64,000 nt of DNA from Aliihoeflea sp. 40Bstr573 (GTDB lineage Bacteria; Pseudomonadota; Alphaproteobacteria; Rhizobiales; Rhizobiaceae): positions 496,001 to 560,000 of the forward strand of contig NZ_JAAAMH010000001.1 in assembly GCF_024105655.1 (NCBI RefSeq), read 5' to 3'. Position 1 is the stretch's first letter, and every line of letters starts with the position of its first letter. Made by a program: the position numbers and the translations under genes. A model generated the notes under the pieces. The model saw only the letters and a program-made list of their open reading frames with translations, searched no databases and was not told the origin of the DNA. Shown piece after piece: positions 41,893-52,513 of the stretch.

Positions 41893-42432
41893 TCAGACCT
41901 TCTCGACCTGACCGAACTCCAGATCCACCGGCACGGCGCGCCCGAAGATCGAAACCTCCACCTTGAGGCGCGAGCGCTCCTCTTCGACTTCCTGAACCGT
42001 TCCATTGAACGACGCGAAAGGACCGTCCGAGACGCGCACGGCCTCACCGATCTCGAAGGTGACCGAAGGCTTGGGACGCTCGACGCCTTCCTGCACCTGG
42101 TGCAGGATGCGGTTCGCCTCGGCCTCGGAGATCGGTACGGGCTTGGCGGTCGTGCGATCCTCGCCGAGGAAGCCGGTCACGCGCGGCGTGTTCTTGACGA
42201 GGCTGATCACCGCGTCTGTCAACTGCGCCTTCATCAGCACGTAGCCCGGGAAGAACTTGCGCTCGGCATCGACCTTCTTGCCGCGACGGACCTCGACGAC
42301 CTTCTCGGTCGGAACGACGATCTGCTCGATCTTGTCCGACAGGCCCTTCTGCTTGGCCTTGTGCTCGATATCCTCGGCGACCTTCTTCTCGAAATTCGAG
42401 TAAGCGTGGACGATGTACCACCGCGCAGTCAT
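41893..42432 (-). CDS. nusG: Transcription termination/antitermination factor NusG
   Basis: 179 residues: NGN domain from WYIVHAYSNFEKKVAEDIEH with FFPGYVLMKAQL, then the C-terminal KOW domain with GEAVRVSDGPFASFNGTVQE. Couples RNA polymerase to Rho, ribosomal S10 or antitermination complexes. 27 nt after secE. Confidence 0.98.
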   Translation of the reverse strand: MTARWYIVHAYSNFEKKVAEDIEHKAKQKGLSDKIEQIVVPTEKVVEVRRGKKVDAERKFFPGYVLMKAQLTDAVISLVKNTPRVTGFLGEDRTTAKPVPISEAEANRILHQVQEGVERPKPSVTFEIGEAVRVSDGPFASFNGTVQEVEEERSRLKVEVSIFGRAVPVDLEFGQVEKV

Positions 42433-42459
42433 TCTAAATGGCTCTCCGTATTGGCGGGT

Positions 42460-42663
42460 CTAGCGAGCGATCCCGAGGATCAGTTCGATGCCCCACGCCA
42501 TCACCTGGTCGGCGACGAAAAAGAAGATCGATGCAATGAGGGCGAAGACCAGGACCATGATCGTCGAGATCAGTGTCTCGCGTCGCGAAGGCCACGTCAC
42601 CTTGGACGTTTCCGTCCGCACCTGCTGAAGAAAGGTGAATGGATTGGTGGTCTTGGACGCCAT
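42460..42663 (-). CDS. secE: Preprotein translocase subunit SecE
   Basis: 67 residues, single-span form. TFLQQVRTETSKVTWPSRRE is the amphipathic SecE signature, followed by one transmembrane helix (TIMVLVFALIASIFFFVAD). Clamps the SecY channel. A 7-bp stem-loop (42690-42709) lies just upstream of the start, and the order tRNA-Trp-secE-nusG is canonical. Confidence 0.97.
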   Translation of the reverse strand: MASKTTNPFTFLQQVRTETSKVTWPSRRETLISTIMVLVFALIASIFFFVADQVMAWGIELILGIAR

Positions 42664-42922
42664 CTGCCGCTCATTTTCTTGTCAGGTCCGGGCGCGAGGA
42701 TCCGCGCCCTTCCCCTTTATTTCGAACAGTCCTGCCGGAACGCGAAGCTGTGCGCCGGCCAAATCTGGGAACCTTGCAACGAATCAAAGAAAATGGTTCG
42801 TCCATGCAATTCGGGCGCGTAAAGCCGCTCGCCGGCTCCACGCACCGCGTGTTCGTGGCGTGTAGATAGATTCGATTCCGCACCGATGCAAGCGCTTTGT
42901 TCGATTTGGTTTGGGAGAACCT

Positions 42923-42997
<75 letters not shown>

Positions 42998-43061
42998 TCA
43001 GGTGCGTGGCTTCTCCCACAACTGCCCGCGCATTTCAAGCTTCGGATGCTCCGTCCGGCGC

Positions 43062-43091
43062 ATTTTATCTCACCCGATTCGGGCAACGCAA
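43062..43091 (-). promoter_or_regulatory. Candidate promoter of tRNA-Trp-secE-nusG
   Basis: TTGCGT (43091-43086) and TAAAAT (43067-43062) with an 18-nt spacer on the minus strand; the spacer contains the palindrome cccgaatcggg. It lies between the tuf2 terminator and the tRNA. Confidence 0.4.
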
Positions 43092-43111
43092 CGTCAATGT
43101 GGAAAACGAAA

Positions 43112-43137
43112 GCGGGCGGCCCCGAAGGACCGCCCGC
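43112..43137 (-). terminator. Intrinsic terminator of tuf2
   Basis: gcgggcgg/ccgcccgc 8-bp stem followed on the minus strand by a T-rich run (tttcgtttt), downstream of the repeat array behind tuf2. Confidence 0.75.
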
Positions 43138-43375
43138 CTCACAATCAACGATGCTGCAAAAGCCGAATGCTGGCTATTCCGTGATCGAGGCGACGATGCC
43201 GGCGCCGCGGGCAAAGCGCATGCGCCCTTTGCCTCATTTCAAGTGCGTCGGCAACTTTCGGCTTCGACGCTCGATCACTCCGTGATCGAGGCTACGATGC
43301 CGGCGCCGCGGGCAAAGCGCATGCGCCCTTTGCCCCGTATCAAGTGCGTCGGCAGCTTTCGGCTTCGACGCTCGA

Positions 43376-44551
<1,176 letters not shown>

Positions 44552-44605
44552 AATCAGTCTTCCCTTGGGCGCGATGTGTGCGGTTGGGTTAAAAGGATGC
44601 GGGGC

Positions 44606-44653
44606 GATTAGCGAGTGCGGCATGAAAACACAAGTGCTTTGTTGCCGCGTCAA
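44606..44653 (-). promoter_or_regulatory. Candidate promoter region of tuf2
   Basis: Two overlapping options on the minus strand: TTGACG (44653-44648) with TGTTTT (44630-44625) at 17 nt, or CTTGTG (44634-44629) with CTAATC (44611-44606) at 17 nt. Both are imperfect. Confidence 0.3.
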
Positions 44654-44701
44654 TGGCCGGAGAGGCCATCGCGCCCTGAACATGAAGCCGCTGAGATAAG
44701 A

Positions 44702-45514
44702 TCAGTTCGTGCCTTGCGCCAGTATGTCTTCGGCAAGGGCGATCGCGGTGCGGCGGTCGGCTTCCGGGGCGAGCGCGAACGCTTCTTCCTGCATGTCGCG
44801 AATCCAGATCTGGTCGGCAGGTGAAGCCCGATGCAGCGCAGCCGTCATCATCGCAAGGCCGCGCACCACGCGCCCGCTCTGGAAGAGAAGGTTGCCGAGC
44901 GTCGCCTCGGCGCCCGCGTGTCCCTTTTCGGCCGCAAGCTGCAGCCAGCGCGCGGCCTGCTGGACGTTGGGCTTGAAGCCATCCCCGCCAAGAAACATGC
45001 GCCCGATCTCGTACTGCGCATCCGGGTGGCGGTAGCTCGCCGCCGCGCGCATGTAGTATTCCTGCGCCGCAACCGGGTTTGCCCCGACCGGCGAGCCGGG
45101 AATGCCGCGCTTGAGATAGCCGCCGAGCGCCACCAGCGCATCGGCGACATAGGAGTCGTCCGGGCTGCCCGGCTCAACCTCCTGCTGCACGATTTCCTGA
45201 TAGAACTGGAACGCCTCGTAGTCGTCCTGGGCGACGCCGTCGCCCTGCGCATACATACGCGCCAGCTTCCACTGCGCACCAAGCTGGCCGTTCTCGGCCG
45301 CGTAGCGATAGGCTTCGGCAGCCTCGTCCTTGTCGCCGTTCTTGTAGGCGGAGAAACCGAAGCGGAAAACCGCCCACGGGCTTTGCTTTTCGCTCTTTGC
45401 GGGCTCGGCGAGAACCTGCTCGTCAAACGCGAACGCCATCGTCACGCTGCCCAGAATGCTTCCGGCAAGCGATGCGGCAACCAGCCCGGCCCTGACGAAA
45501 TCAGATATCAGCAT
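44702..45514 (-). CDS. exoR: Periplasmic Sel1-repeat protein, ExoR-like
   Basis: 270 residues. A signal peptide ([19 protein letters not shown]) predicts export to the periplasm. The rest is Sel1/TPR-like repeats: [30 protein letters not shown] is represented by landmarks [30 protein letters not shown] and [17 protein letters not shown]. Length and the block [20 protein letters not shown] resemble ExoR of rhizobia, the periplasmic repressor of the ExoS-ChvI two-component system controlling exopolysaccharide and motility. No exoS or chvI is nearby, so the assignment rests on sequence resemblance. Its start overlaps the ilvD 3' end by 14 nt. Confidence 0.65.
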   Translation of the reverse strand: MLISDFVRAGLVAASLAGSILGSVTMAFAFDEQVLAEPAKSEKQSPWAVFRFGFSAYKNGDKDEAAEAYRYAAENGQLGAQWKLARMYAQGDGVAQDDYEAFQFYQEIVQQEVEPGSPDDSYVADALVALGGYLKRGIPGSPVGANPVAAQEYYMRAAASYRHPDAQYEIGRMFLGGDGFKPNVQQAARWLQLAAEKGHAGAEATLGNLLFQSGRVVRGLAMMTAALHRASPADQIWIRDMQEEAFALAPEADRRTAIALAEDILAQGTN

Positions 45515-47225
45515 AGCAATGCGTTTCTTTGGCACCGCCCGGATGGGTGACGGCTCCCTCGCGCGCGGACCCCACGGTCTGCGCATATTTCCAAATCGCG
45601 CCGGACTGGTAGTCGGTCTGTCGCGGGTTCCAGTTCGTGGAGCGCTCCGCAAGTTCCGCCTCGCTCAGCGCCACCGACAATTCGCCCGCCGTCGCGTCGA
45701 TCGTGATCATGTCGCCGTCGCGCAGGAGCCCGATCGGCCCGCCAACCGCGGCCTCTGGACCGACATGGCCGATGCAAAAGCCACGCGTCGCGCCCGAAAA
45801 CCGCCCGTCGGTGATGAGCGCGACCTTGTCGCCCATCCCCTGCCCGTAAAGCGCCGCGGTCGTCGAAAGCATCTCGCGCATGCCCGGACCGCCCTTCGGT
45901 CCCTCGTAACGGATGACTAGAACCTCGCCCTCGCGATAGGTCCGGTCGGTCACGGCCGCAAAGCACTCCTCTTCCGAATCGAAGCAGCGCGCCGGACCCG
46001 TGAATTTGAGATTCTTCATGCCGGCCACCTTCACGATCGCGCCGTCAGGAGCCAGATTGCCCTTCAGGCCGACGACCCCGCCCGTGGCGGTGATCGGCCT
46101 GTCTGCCGGGCGCACCACGTCCTGGTCATCATTCCAGCGAACATGCTCCATGTTTTCGGCAACAGTACGGCCGGTCACCGTCATGCAGTCGCCATGGAGG
46201 TAACCATGCTCCAGCATGGTCTTCATCAAGAGCGGAATGCCGCCAGCCTCGAACATGTCCTTGGCGACATAGCGGCCGCCAGGCTTCAGGTCGGCGATAT
46301 AGGGGGTCTTCTCGAAGATGCGGGCAACATCGAAAAGGTCGAACGCGATCCCAGCCTCGTGCGCGATCGCCGGCAGGTGAAGCGCGGCATTGGTCGAGCC
46401 GCCTGTCGCCGACACCACCGCCGCCGCGTTCTCCAGCGCCTTCAGCGTGACGATGTCGCGCGGCCGGATGTTGCGGGCGATCAGTTCCATGACCTTCTCG
46501 CCGGAGGCGTAGTTGAACCGGTCGCGCATCTCGTAGGGTGCCGGCGCGCCGCACGAATAGGGCAGCGCCAGTCCGATCGCCTCGGCGACGGTCGCCATCG
46601 TGTTGGCCGTGAACTGGGCGCCGCAGGCACCGGCCGACGGACAGGCCGCCTGCTCGACCTCGAGCAGTTCCTCGTCGGAGATCGCACCGACCGAGTGCTG
46701 GCCGACCGCCTCGAAGACATCCTGGATGGTGATCTGCCGGCCACGATAAGTGCCTGGCAAAATCGAGCCGCCATAGATGAAGATCGACGGCACGTTGAGG
46801 CGCACCATGGCCATCATCATGCCTGGCAGCGACTTGTCGCATCCCGCAAGGCCGACCAGCGCATCGTAGGAATGGCCGCGCATGGTCAGTTCGACCGAGT
46901 CGGCGATCACGTCGCGCGAGACCAGAGACGCCTTCATGCCCTGGTGGCCCATCGCAATGCCGTCGGTGACGGTGATGGTGCAGAACTCGCGCGGCGTGCC
47001 ATTGGCGGCCGCGACGCCCTTCTTGACCACCTGCGCCTGCCGCATCAAGGAGATGTTGCAGGGCGCCGCTTCGTTCCAGCAGGACGCCACGCCGACCAGC
47101 GGCTGGGCGATCTCGGCGCTCGACAGACCCATTGCGTAGAGAAAGGAGCGGTGCGGCGCGCGCGTGGGGCCGACGGTCACGTGTCGGCTGGGCAGATTTG
47201 CTTTGGAGATTGCCTTGGCGTCCAT
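45501..47225 (-). CDS. ilvD: Dihydroxy-acid dehydratase
   Basis: 574 residues. Converts 2,3-dihydroxy-acids to 2-oxo acids in valine, isoleucine and pantothenate synthesis. Iron-sulfur cysteines occur in [25 protein letters not shown] and [35 protein letters not shown] is the C-terminal signature. Start at 47225 (MDAKAISK) was preferred to 47240. The 3' end overlaps the ExoR-like gene, implying a joint transcript. Confidence 0.97.
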   Translation of the reverse strand: MDAKAISKANLPSRHVTVGPTRAPHRSFLYAMGLSSAEIAQPLVGVASCWNEAAPCNISLMRQAQVVKKGVAAANGTPREFCTITVTDGIAMGHQGMKASLVSRDVIADSVELTMRGHSYDALVGLAGCDKSLPGMMMAMVRLNVPSIFIYGGSILPGTYRGRQITIQDVFEAVGQHSVGAISDEELLEVEQAACPSAGACGAQFTANTMATVAEAIGLALPYSCGAPAPYEMRDRFNYASGEKVMELIARNIRPRDIVTLKALENAAAVVSATGGSTNAALHLPAIAHEAGIAFDLFDVARIFEKTPYIADLKPGGRYVAKDMFEAGGIPLLMKTMLEHGYLHGDCMTVTGRTVAENMEHVRWNDDQDVVRPADRPITATGGVVGLKGNLAPDGAIVKVAGMKNLKFTGPARCFDSEEECFAAVTDRTYREGEVLVIRYEGPKGGPGMREMLSTTAALYGQGMGDKVALITDGRFSGATRGFCIGHVGPEAAVGGPIGLLRDGDMITIDATAGELSVALSEAELAERSTNWNPRQTDYQSGAIWKYAQTVGSAREGAVTHPGGAKETHCYADI

Positions 47226-47391
47226 TTCGCTCCTCACCATCCCGGGCGGGCGGCTTGCTCCCGTTGGACGCGAACGCGCCGTCGGAAATTCAGCATTTGG
47301 CCTGCGCCCGGTTTATGGCGGGAAATGGGCGCGGCCTTCCCAGACCCGTCTATAGCCTGGAACGGGTTGCCGAAGTGTTGCGCCAAAAACA

Positions 47392-47419
47392 CAAATCGCG
47401 CCCCGAAGGACGCGATTTG
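47392..47419 (-). terminator. Intrinsic terminator after terC
   Basis: caaatcgcg/cgcgatttg 9-bp stem, with tgttttt following on the minus strand. It separates terC from the ilvD upstream region. Confidence 0.8.
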
Positions 47420-47451
47420 CTTCAATAACGATTCATTATCGACGTTTGGCG

Positions 47452-48420
47452 CTATTCGCCGTGTTTCGTCCTGTCGACCGCGGCAAGGTGTTCCGGCGTT
47501 TCTTCGCTGTCGCCCTCCTTGATCAGCCAGGACAGGAGCACCGAGCCGAGGATCAGGGCAGCCACGACGCTGAGCGAGATTTCAGACGGCAGTTTGTACC
47601 AGTGCTGGACGATCATCTTGCCGCCGACGAAGATCAGCACCAGGGACAGGCCGTGCTTGAGGAAACGGAACTCCCGCATCATGCCCGACAGCACGAAGAA
47701 CAGCGCGCGCAAGCCCATGATCGCGAAAACGTTCGACGAAAACACGATGAACGGGTCGTTCGAGATCGCAAGGACGGCCGGGATCGAGTCGATCGCGAAG
47801 ACCAGGTCGGTGACCTCGACCGTGACGAGGACCAGGAACAGCGGCGTCATGAACAGGACGCCGTTTCGGCGCGTCAGGAATTTCGAGCCTTCATACTCGT
47901 CTGTGACGCGGCCGGTGGACCGCAGCCATTTGACGACACGGCTGTTGCCCGGGTCGGCCATTTCGCCATCCGAGGTCATCATCTTGTAGCCCGAAATGAG
48001 AAGCACGACGCCGAGCAGCGCGCCCACCCACCAGAACTGGTCGACAAGATGGACCCCCGGCACGATCAGCGACAGCCGCATCACGATCGCGCCGACAATG
48101 CCGTAGAAAAGCACGCGGTACTGCGCTTCCTGAGGCACTTTGAAGTACGCGAAGATGAGCGCGATAACGAAGATGTTGTCGAGCGACAGGGCCTGTTCGA
48201 CGAGATAGCCCGTCAGGAACTCGGAGCCGCGCTGGCGGCCCTCGAAATAGAAGATGCTCGCGGCGAAGAGCATCGCCAGGGAGACGTAGCCGCCCACGGT
48301 CAAAAGCGCTTCGCGGGTGGAAATGACGTGGTCCTTCTTGTGAAGGACGAAGAGGTCGAAGAAGAGAATCAAGGCGACGAACGCCAAGAATCCGGGCCAG
48401 AGCCACTCGTGGTCAAACAT
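47452..48420 (-). CDS. TerC/Alx family integral membrane protein
   Basis: 322 residues with about nine hydrophobic segments. Family signatures: LVEQALSLDNIFVIALIF (acidic residues within a membrane helix), TDLVFAIDSIPAVLAIS and SNVFAIMGLRALFFVLSGM. Homologues are linked to manganese export and metal loading of secreted proteins, or to tellurite resistance when in ter clusters; no other ter gene is present, so the manganese role is more plausible but inferred. Start at 48420 (MFDHEWLW). An 8-bp stem-loop (48477-48496) precedes it, without manganese-riboswitch motifs. Confidence 0.88.
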   Translation of the reverse strand: MFDHEWLWPGFLAFVALILFFDLFVLHKKDHVISTREALLTVGGYVSLAMLFAASIFYFEGRQRGSEFLTGYLVEQALSLDNIFVIALIFAYFKVPQEAQYRVLFYGIVGAIVMRLSLIVPGVHLVDQFWWVGALLGVVLLISGYKMMTSDGEMADPGNSRVVKWLRSTGRVTDEYEGSKFLTRRNGVLFMTPLFLVLVTVEVTDLVFAIDSIPAVLAISNDPFIVFSSNVFAIMGLRALFFVLSGMMREFRFLKHGLSLVLIFVGGKMIVQHWYKLPSEISLSVVAALILGSVLLSWLIKEGDSEETPEHLAAVDRTKHGE

Positions 48421-48586
48421 CGGTTCGGATTTTTCGGGTAGCGCTGCGTCCGCGCGTCGTCGATCGGTCCGACATCGCAGGCGACGCCTCGCCTGCCAGA
48501 GGGGCCCGGCCCGTGTGACGAGGACCAAAATGCGCTTGAAGCGCGCGACATACAAGATGCCGCGCGCATTAATCGACCGTTTTCAG

Positions 48587-51481
48587 CTAGGCAGCGTCGC
48601 GAACCCGCGCAAGGGCGGTTTCCAGTTTCACCTTCGCATCGCGGAATTCGGCAAGCTTTTCACGCTCTGCCGCAACGATCTCCTCCGGCGCATTGGCGAC
48701 GAACTTTTCGTTGGACAGCTTCTTTTCGATGCGCAGCGCTTCGCCGTCGAGCTTGGCGATCTCCTTGGACAGCCGCGCGGCTTCCGCCTGAAGGTCGATC
48801 AGGTCGCCGAGCGGCAGGCACGCCGTCGCCTCGCCGACCACGATCTGTGCCGCGCCCTTGGGCGCCTCGGCGGCAAAGCCGATATCGCCGACACGCGCCA
48901 GGCGCCGGATCGCCGGTTCGTGCCGGCCGAGCCGCTCGCGCGTCGCCGAATTGCCGCCGACGACCACCAGCGGCGCGATCGCGGCCGGCGGCACGTTCAT
49001 CTCGGAGCGAACGGAGCGGATGCCCGAGACGATGTCGATCAGCCAGTTGATCTCGGCCGCAGCGTCCGCGTCCTCGAAATCGGGCTTCGGCCAGTCGGCG
49101 TGGCAAAGCAGCGTGTCGCGCGTCGCCGTATGCGCCCATAGCTCTTCGGTCATGTAGGGCATGAAGGGGTGGAGCAGCTTATAGGTCTGCGACAGGACAT
49201 AAGCCGCAACCTTCTGGCTTTCGGCCTTCGCCGCCTCGTCCTCGCCCATAAACACCGGCTTCAGGAGTTCCAGATACCAGTCGCACACCTGGTTCCAGAC
49301 GAAGCGATAGGCCGCTGCCGATGCCTCGTTGAACCGGTAGGATGTGATGCCCTCGGTGACGGCCTCGGTCGCGCGGGAAAGCTCGGTCAGGATCCACCGG
49401 TTGACCGTCAGCGTCGCATCCTGCGGGCTGAAGTCGGGATCGAGCGCCGCGCCATTCATCTCCGCAAAGCGCGTGGCGTTCCAAAGCTTGGTGCCGAAAT
49501 TGCGGTAGCCGGCGACGCGCGCAGGGTCGAGCCGCACGTCGCGCCCCTGCGCTGCCATGATCGCAAGCGTGAACCGCAGCGCGTCGGCGCCGTATTCCTC
49601 GATCAAGTCGAGCGGGTCGATGACGTTGCCCTTGGACTTCGACATCTTGGCCCCGTTCTTGTCGCGAACCAGCGCATGGACGTAAACCGTATGGAACGGT
49701 TCCTCATCCATGAAGTGAAGACCCATCATCATCATTCGGGCAACCCAGAAGAAAATGATGTCGAACCCGGTTACCAGCACGTCAGTCTGGTAGTAGGTCT
49801 TGAGGTCAGGGGTCTTGTCCGGCCAGCCGAGCGTCGAGAACGGCCACAGCGCGGACGAGAACCAGGTGTCGAGCACGTCCTCGTCGCGGGTCAGGATCTC
49901 GCCGGGCTGATAGTTTTCCAGCTTGTCCTCGACCCAGGCCTTCCACGGACCTTCATGGGCGATGTAGTGCTGGATTGCCGCCTCGAGCGCCAACTCCTCG
50001 TCCTTTTCGACGAAGACCGTTCCGTCCGGCCCGTACCAGGCGGGAATCTGGTGACCCCACCACAGCTGGCGCGAGACGCACCATGGCTGAATGTTCTCCA
50101 TCCACTCGAAATAGGTCTTTTCCCAATTCTTGGGGACAAACTTGGTTCGCCCGTCGCGCACGGCCTCGATCGCCGGCTCGGCGAGGGTCTTGGCGTCGGC
50201 GAACCACTGGTCCGTCAGCATCGGCTCGATGACCACGCCCGAACGGTCGCCGAAAGGCTGCGTAATCTTGCGATTGTCGACGAGGGGGACGGCATTGCCC
50301 TCCCCGTCCGTCGTCATGACAGCAAGCCCTTCGGCATTGATCTGGGCGATGATCCGCTCGCGCGCCTCGTAGCGGTCGAGGCCGCGATACTCGTCGGGAA
50401 CGAGATTGATCTCGTCGACCGTCGCCTCGTCCGGCAGGCGGCCGGTCCTTACGATCTCGGCGGCCTGCGCGGCGCAGGTCGCATAATCTTCGCCGTCAGC
50501 GCGCATCGCCGCCGTCAGGTCCATCAGCCGGTATAGCGGTATGCCGTTGCGCTTGGCGACCTGATAGTCGTTGAAATCGTGCGCGCCGGTGATCTTCACC
50601 ACGCCCGAGCCGAAAGTCGGGTCCGGATATTCGTCGGTGATGATCGGGATCAGCCGGCGGTGCTCTTTCGGCCCGACCGGGATTTCGCACAGCTTGCCGA
50701 CGAGGGGCGCATAGCGCTCGTCGGACGGATGAACCGCCACGGCGCCGTCGCCCAGCATCGTCTCCGGACGCGTTGTGGCGATGGAGATATAGTCGCGCGT
50801 TTCGCGCAGGACGACATTGCCGTCCGCGTCCTTCTCGACATATTCATAGGTTTCGCCGCCGGCCAGCGGATATTTGAAGTGCCACATATGGCCGTCGACT
50901 TCGCGGTTCTCGACTTCGAGGTCGGAGATCGCGGTCTCGAATTTGGGGTCCCAATTGACGAGCCGCTTGCCGCGATAGATCAGGCCTTCCTTGTAGAGCG
51001 TAACGAACACTTCGATGACGGCCTTCGACAGGCCCTCGTCCATGGTAAAGCGCTCGCGCGCCCAGTCGCACGAAGCGCCGAGGCGCTTCAACTGGTGGAT
51101 GATCGAGCCGCCAGACTGCTCCTTCCACGACCAGACGCGCGAGACGAATTCCTCCCGTCCCATGTCGCGTCGCGAGAGACCCATTTCGGCGAGCTGGCGC
51201 TCGACGACCATTTGCGTCGCGATGCCTGCATGGTCCATGCCCGGCTGCCAAAGCACGTTCTTCCCGCGCATGCGCTCGAAGCGCACGAGGATGTCCTGCA
51301 GCGTGTTGTTGAGCGCATGCCCCATATGGAGCGAGCCGGTCACGTTTGGCGGCGGAATGACGATCGTGAAGGCTTCGGCGCCCGGCTTGGAGCCGGCACC
51401 CGCGCGGAAGGCGTCTTCCTCCTCCCAAAGGCTGGCGATCTTCGGCTCGACGGCCTTGGCGTCGTAGGTCTTCTCAAGCAT
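48587..51481 (-). CDS. valS: Valyl-tRNA synthetase
   Basis: 964 residues, class I synthetase. HIGH-type motif in PPPNVTGSLHMGHALNN, the CP1 editing domain with TTRPETMLGDGAVAVHP, and KMSKS in GAKMSKSKGNVIDPLDLIEE (landmark KMSKSKGN). The C-terminal coiled coil (SKEIAKLDGEALRIEKKLSN) binds tRNA. Start at 51481 (MLEKTYDAKAVEP) drops 20 residues of poor fit. Lies downstream of popZ on the same strand. Confidence 0.98.
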   Translation of the reverse strand: MLEKTYDAKAVEPKIASLWEEEDAFRAGAGSKPGAEAFTIVIPPPNVTGSLHMGHALNNTLQDILVRFERMRGKNVLWQPGMDHAGIATQMVVERQLAEMGLSRRDMGREEFVSRVWSWKEQSGGSIIHQLKRLGASCDWARERFTMDEGLSKAVIEVFVTLYKEGLIYRGKRLVNWDPKFETAISDLEVENREVDGHMWHFKYPLAGGETYEYVEKDADGNVVLRETRDYISIATTRPETMLGDGAVAVHPSDERYAPLVGKLCEIPVGPKEHRRLIPIITDEYPDPTFGSGVVKITGAHDFNDYQVAKRNGIPLYRLMDLTAAMRADGEDYATCAAQAAEIVRTGRLPDEATVDEINLVPDEYRGLDRYEARERIIAQINAEGLAVMTTDGEGNAVPLVDNRKITQPFGDRSGVVIEPMLTDQWFADAKTLAEPAIEAVRDGRTKFVPKNWEKTYFEWMENIQPWCVSRQLWWGHQIPAWYGPDGTVFVEKDEELALEAAIQHYIAHEGPWKAWVEDKLENYQPGEILTRDEDVLDTWFSSALWPFSTLGWPDKTPDLKTYYQTDVLVTGFDIIFFWVARMMMMGLHFMDEEPFHTVYVHALVRDKNGAKMSKSKGNVIDPLDLIEEYGADALRFTLAIMAAQGRDVRLDPARVAGYRNFGTKLWNATRFAEMNGAALDPDFSPQDATLTVNRWILTELSRATEAVTEGITSYRFNEASAAAYRFVWNQVCDWYLELLKPVFMGEDEAAKAESQKVAAYVLSQTYKLLHPFMPYMTEELWAHTATRDTLLCHADWPKPDFEDADAAAEINWLIDIVSGIRSVRSEMNVPPAAIAPLVVVGGNSATRERLGRHEPAIRRLARVGDIGFAAEAPKGAAQIVVGEATACLPLGDLIDLQAEAARLSKEIAKLDGEALRIEKKLSNEKFVANAPEEIVAAEREKLAEFRDAKVKLETALARVRDAA

Positions 51482-51613
51482 GGGAAATGTCCGCTCGTTC
51501 AGGCGTTTCGTGCGGACGGTAAACCGGAAGGCAAAAGCCAAGTCAACTGCGCTCGCCGTCGGCGCAAGATCGGACCGGTCCGAAAGCCCCGATCCGCTTT
51601 TCGGTCCGACCTC

Positions 51614-52309
51614 CTAGCGGGTGCCGCCGCGCGCCACGCGCTCGATTTCCTCGCGCACGAGCCGCTCGACCAGCGTCGGCAGATTGTCGTCGAGCCATTC
51701 CTGCAGCATGGGGCGCAGCATTTCCTCGGCCATCTCGTCGAAGCTCTTGCGGCGCGTGGCGGCAAAGGCGTCGGTCAGTTCCCCGAAGGCGGCGGCGACC
51801 TGACGGCCGGTATTTTCCGAAACGAGCGGGGCGCGGGGCGCGGCTGGGACGGGTTCATCAAGCGACCCGGCCGGCGCGACAGGCTCGCTCGCCATCTGCG
51901 CTTCCTGTTCGAGCGCGGCCTGCAATTCCTCGAATTCAGCCGCGAAATCCTCCGGAAGATCAAATGCGTTTGCCTCGTCGTCGATGGGCGAGGTCTGGGC
52001 CAGCGGTTCGGACGCAGTTTCAGTGGCTGCCGGCTCGTCCGTAACCTCGGGCGAGAAGGACGACGTGACGTCTTCCCGATCGACAGCCTCGGATGCGGCA
52101 ATGTCTGCGGGACGCAGGAAGGAAACGACGTCGGAATTGGCGGGCTCGAGCAGTGGCTCATCCGGATCATCCAGCACCGGGTGCGTAGCGGAGGAGCGCT
52201 CGAAGGCAGAGGGCTTCTTGCCCGTATCGCTGTCCTCGATGATCCGCCGGATCGATGCGAGGATTTCCTCCATCGAGGGTTCACGCTGTGCTGAAGACGC
52301 CTGTGCCAT
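51614..52309 (-). CDS. popZ: Polar organizing protein PopZ (DUF2497)
   Basis: 231 residues with the PopZ architecture: short conserved N-terminal helix REPSMEEILASIRRIIED, which binds client proteins; a long acidic, proline-containing disordered middle (residues about 35-150); and a conserved C-terminal helical region SFDEMAEEMLRPMLQEWLDD then NLPTLVERLVREEIERV for oligomerisation. In alphaproteobacteria PopZ forms a polar matrix anchoring ParB-parS. Its place between valS and tolC matches other alphaproteobacteria. Start at 52309 (MAQASSAQ) chosen over an ATG 21 codons upstream. Confidence 0.9.
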   Translation of the reverse strand: MAQASSAQREPSMEEILASIRRIIEDSDTGKKPSAFERSSATHPVLDDPDEPLLEPANSDVVSFLRPADIAASEAVDREDVTSSFSPEVTDEPAATETASEPLAQTSPIDDEANAFDLPEDFAAEFEELQAALEQEAQMASEPVAPAGSLDEPVPAAPRAPLVSENTGRQVAAAFGELTDAFAATRRKSFDEMAEEMLRPMLQEWLDDNLPTLVERLVREEIERVARGGTR

Positions 52310-52513
52310 TTTCGCCCCGTGCCTTGCGGCCTGTTCACGTCGCCCACGCCGAACAGTCTGGCGACGAATCACGGGTAGAGTAACGGCAAGCCCCGGGAGA
52401 GAGAATCCCCCGGGGCCTGATCACGAAGCTTTACACAGCTTTGATTCCAAAAGCATAGGGCCGGTCGCGGAGTTCGATTTCGGATTGCTCCGATGCTCGA
52501 ACTGCAATCCGCC

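Noticed and set aside
47226-47391. Promoter for ilvD around a TATAGA motif
   Set aside because: No acceptable -35 element at 16-18 nt from it.
48421-48586. Manganese (yybP-ykoY) riboswitch upstream of terC
   Set aside because: The characteristic conserved loop sequences are absent; only an 8-bp stem-loop is present.
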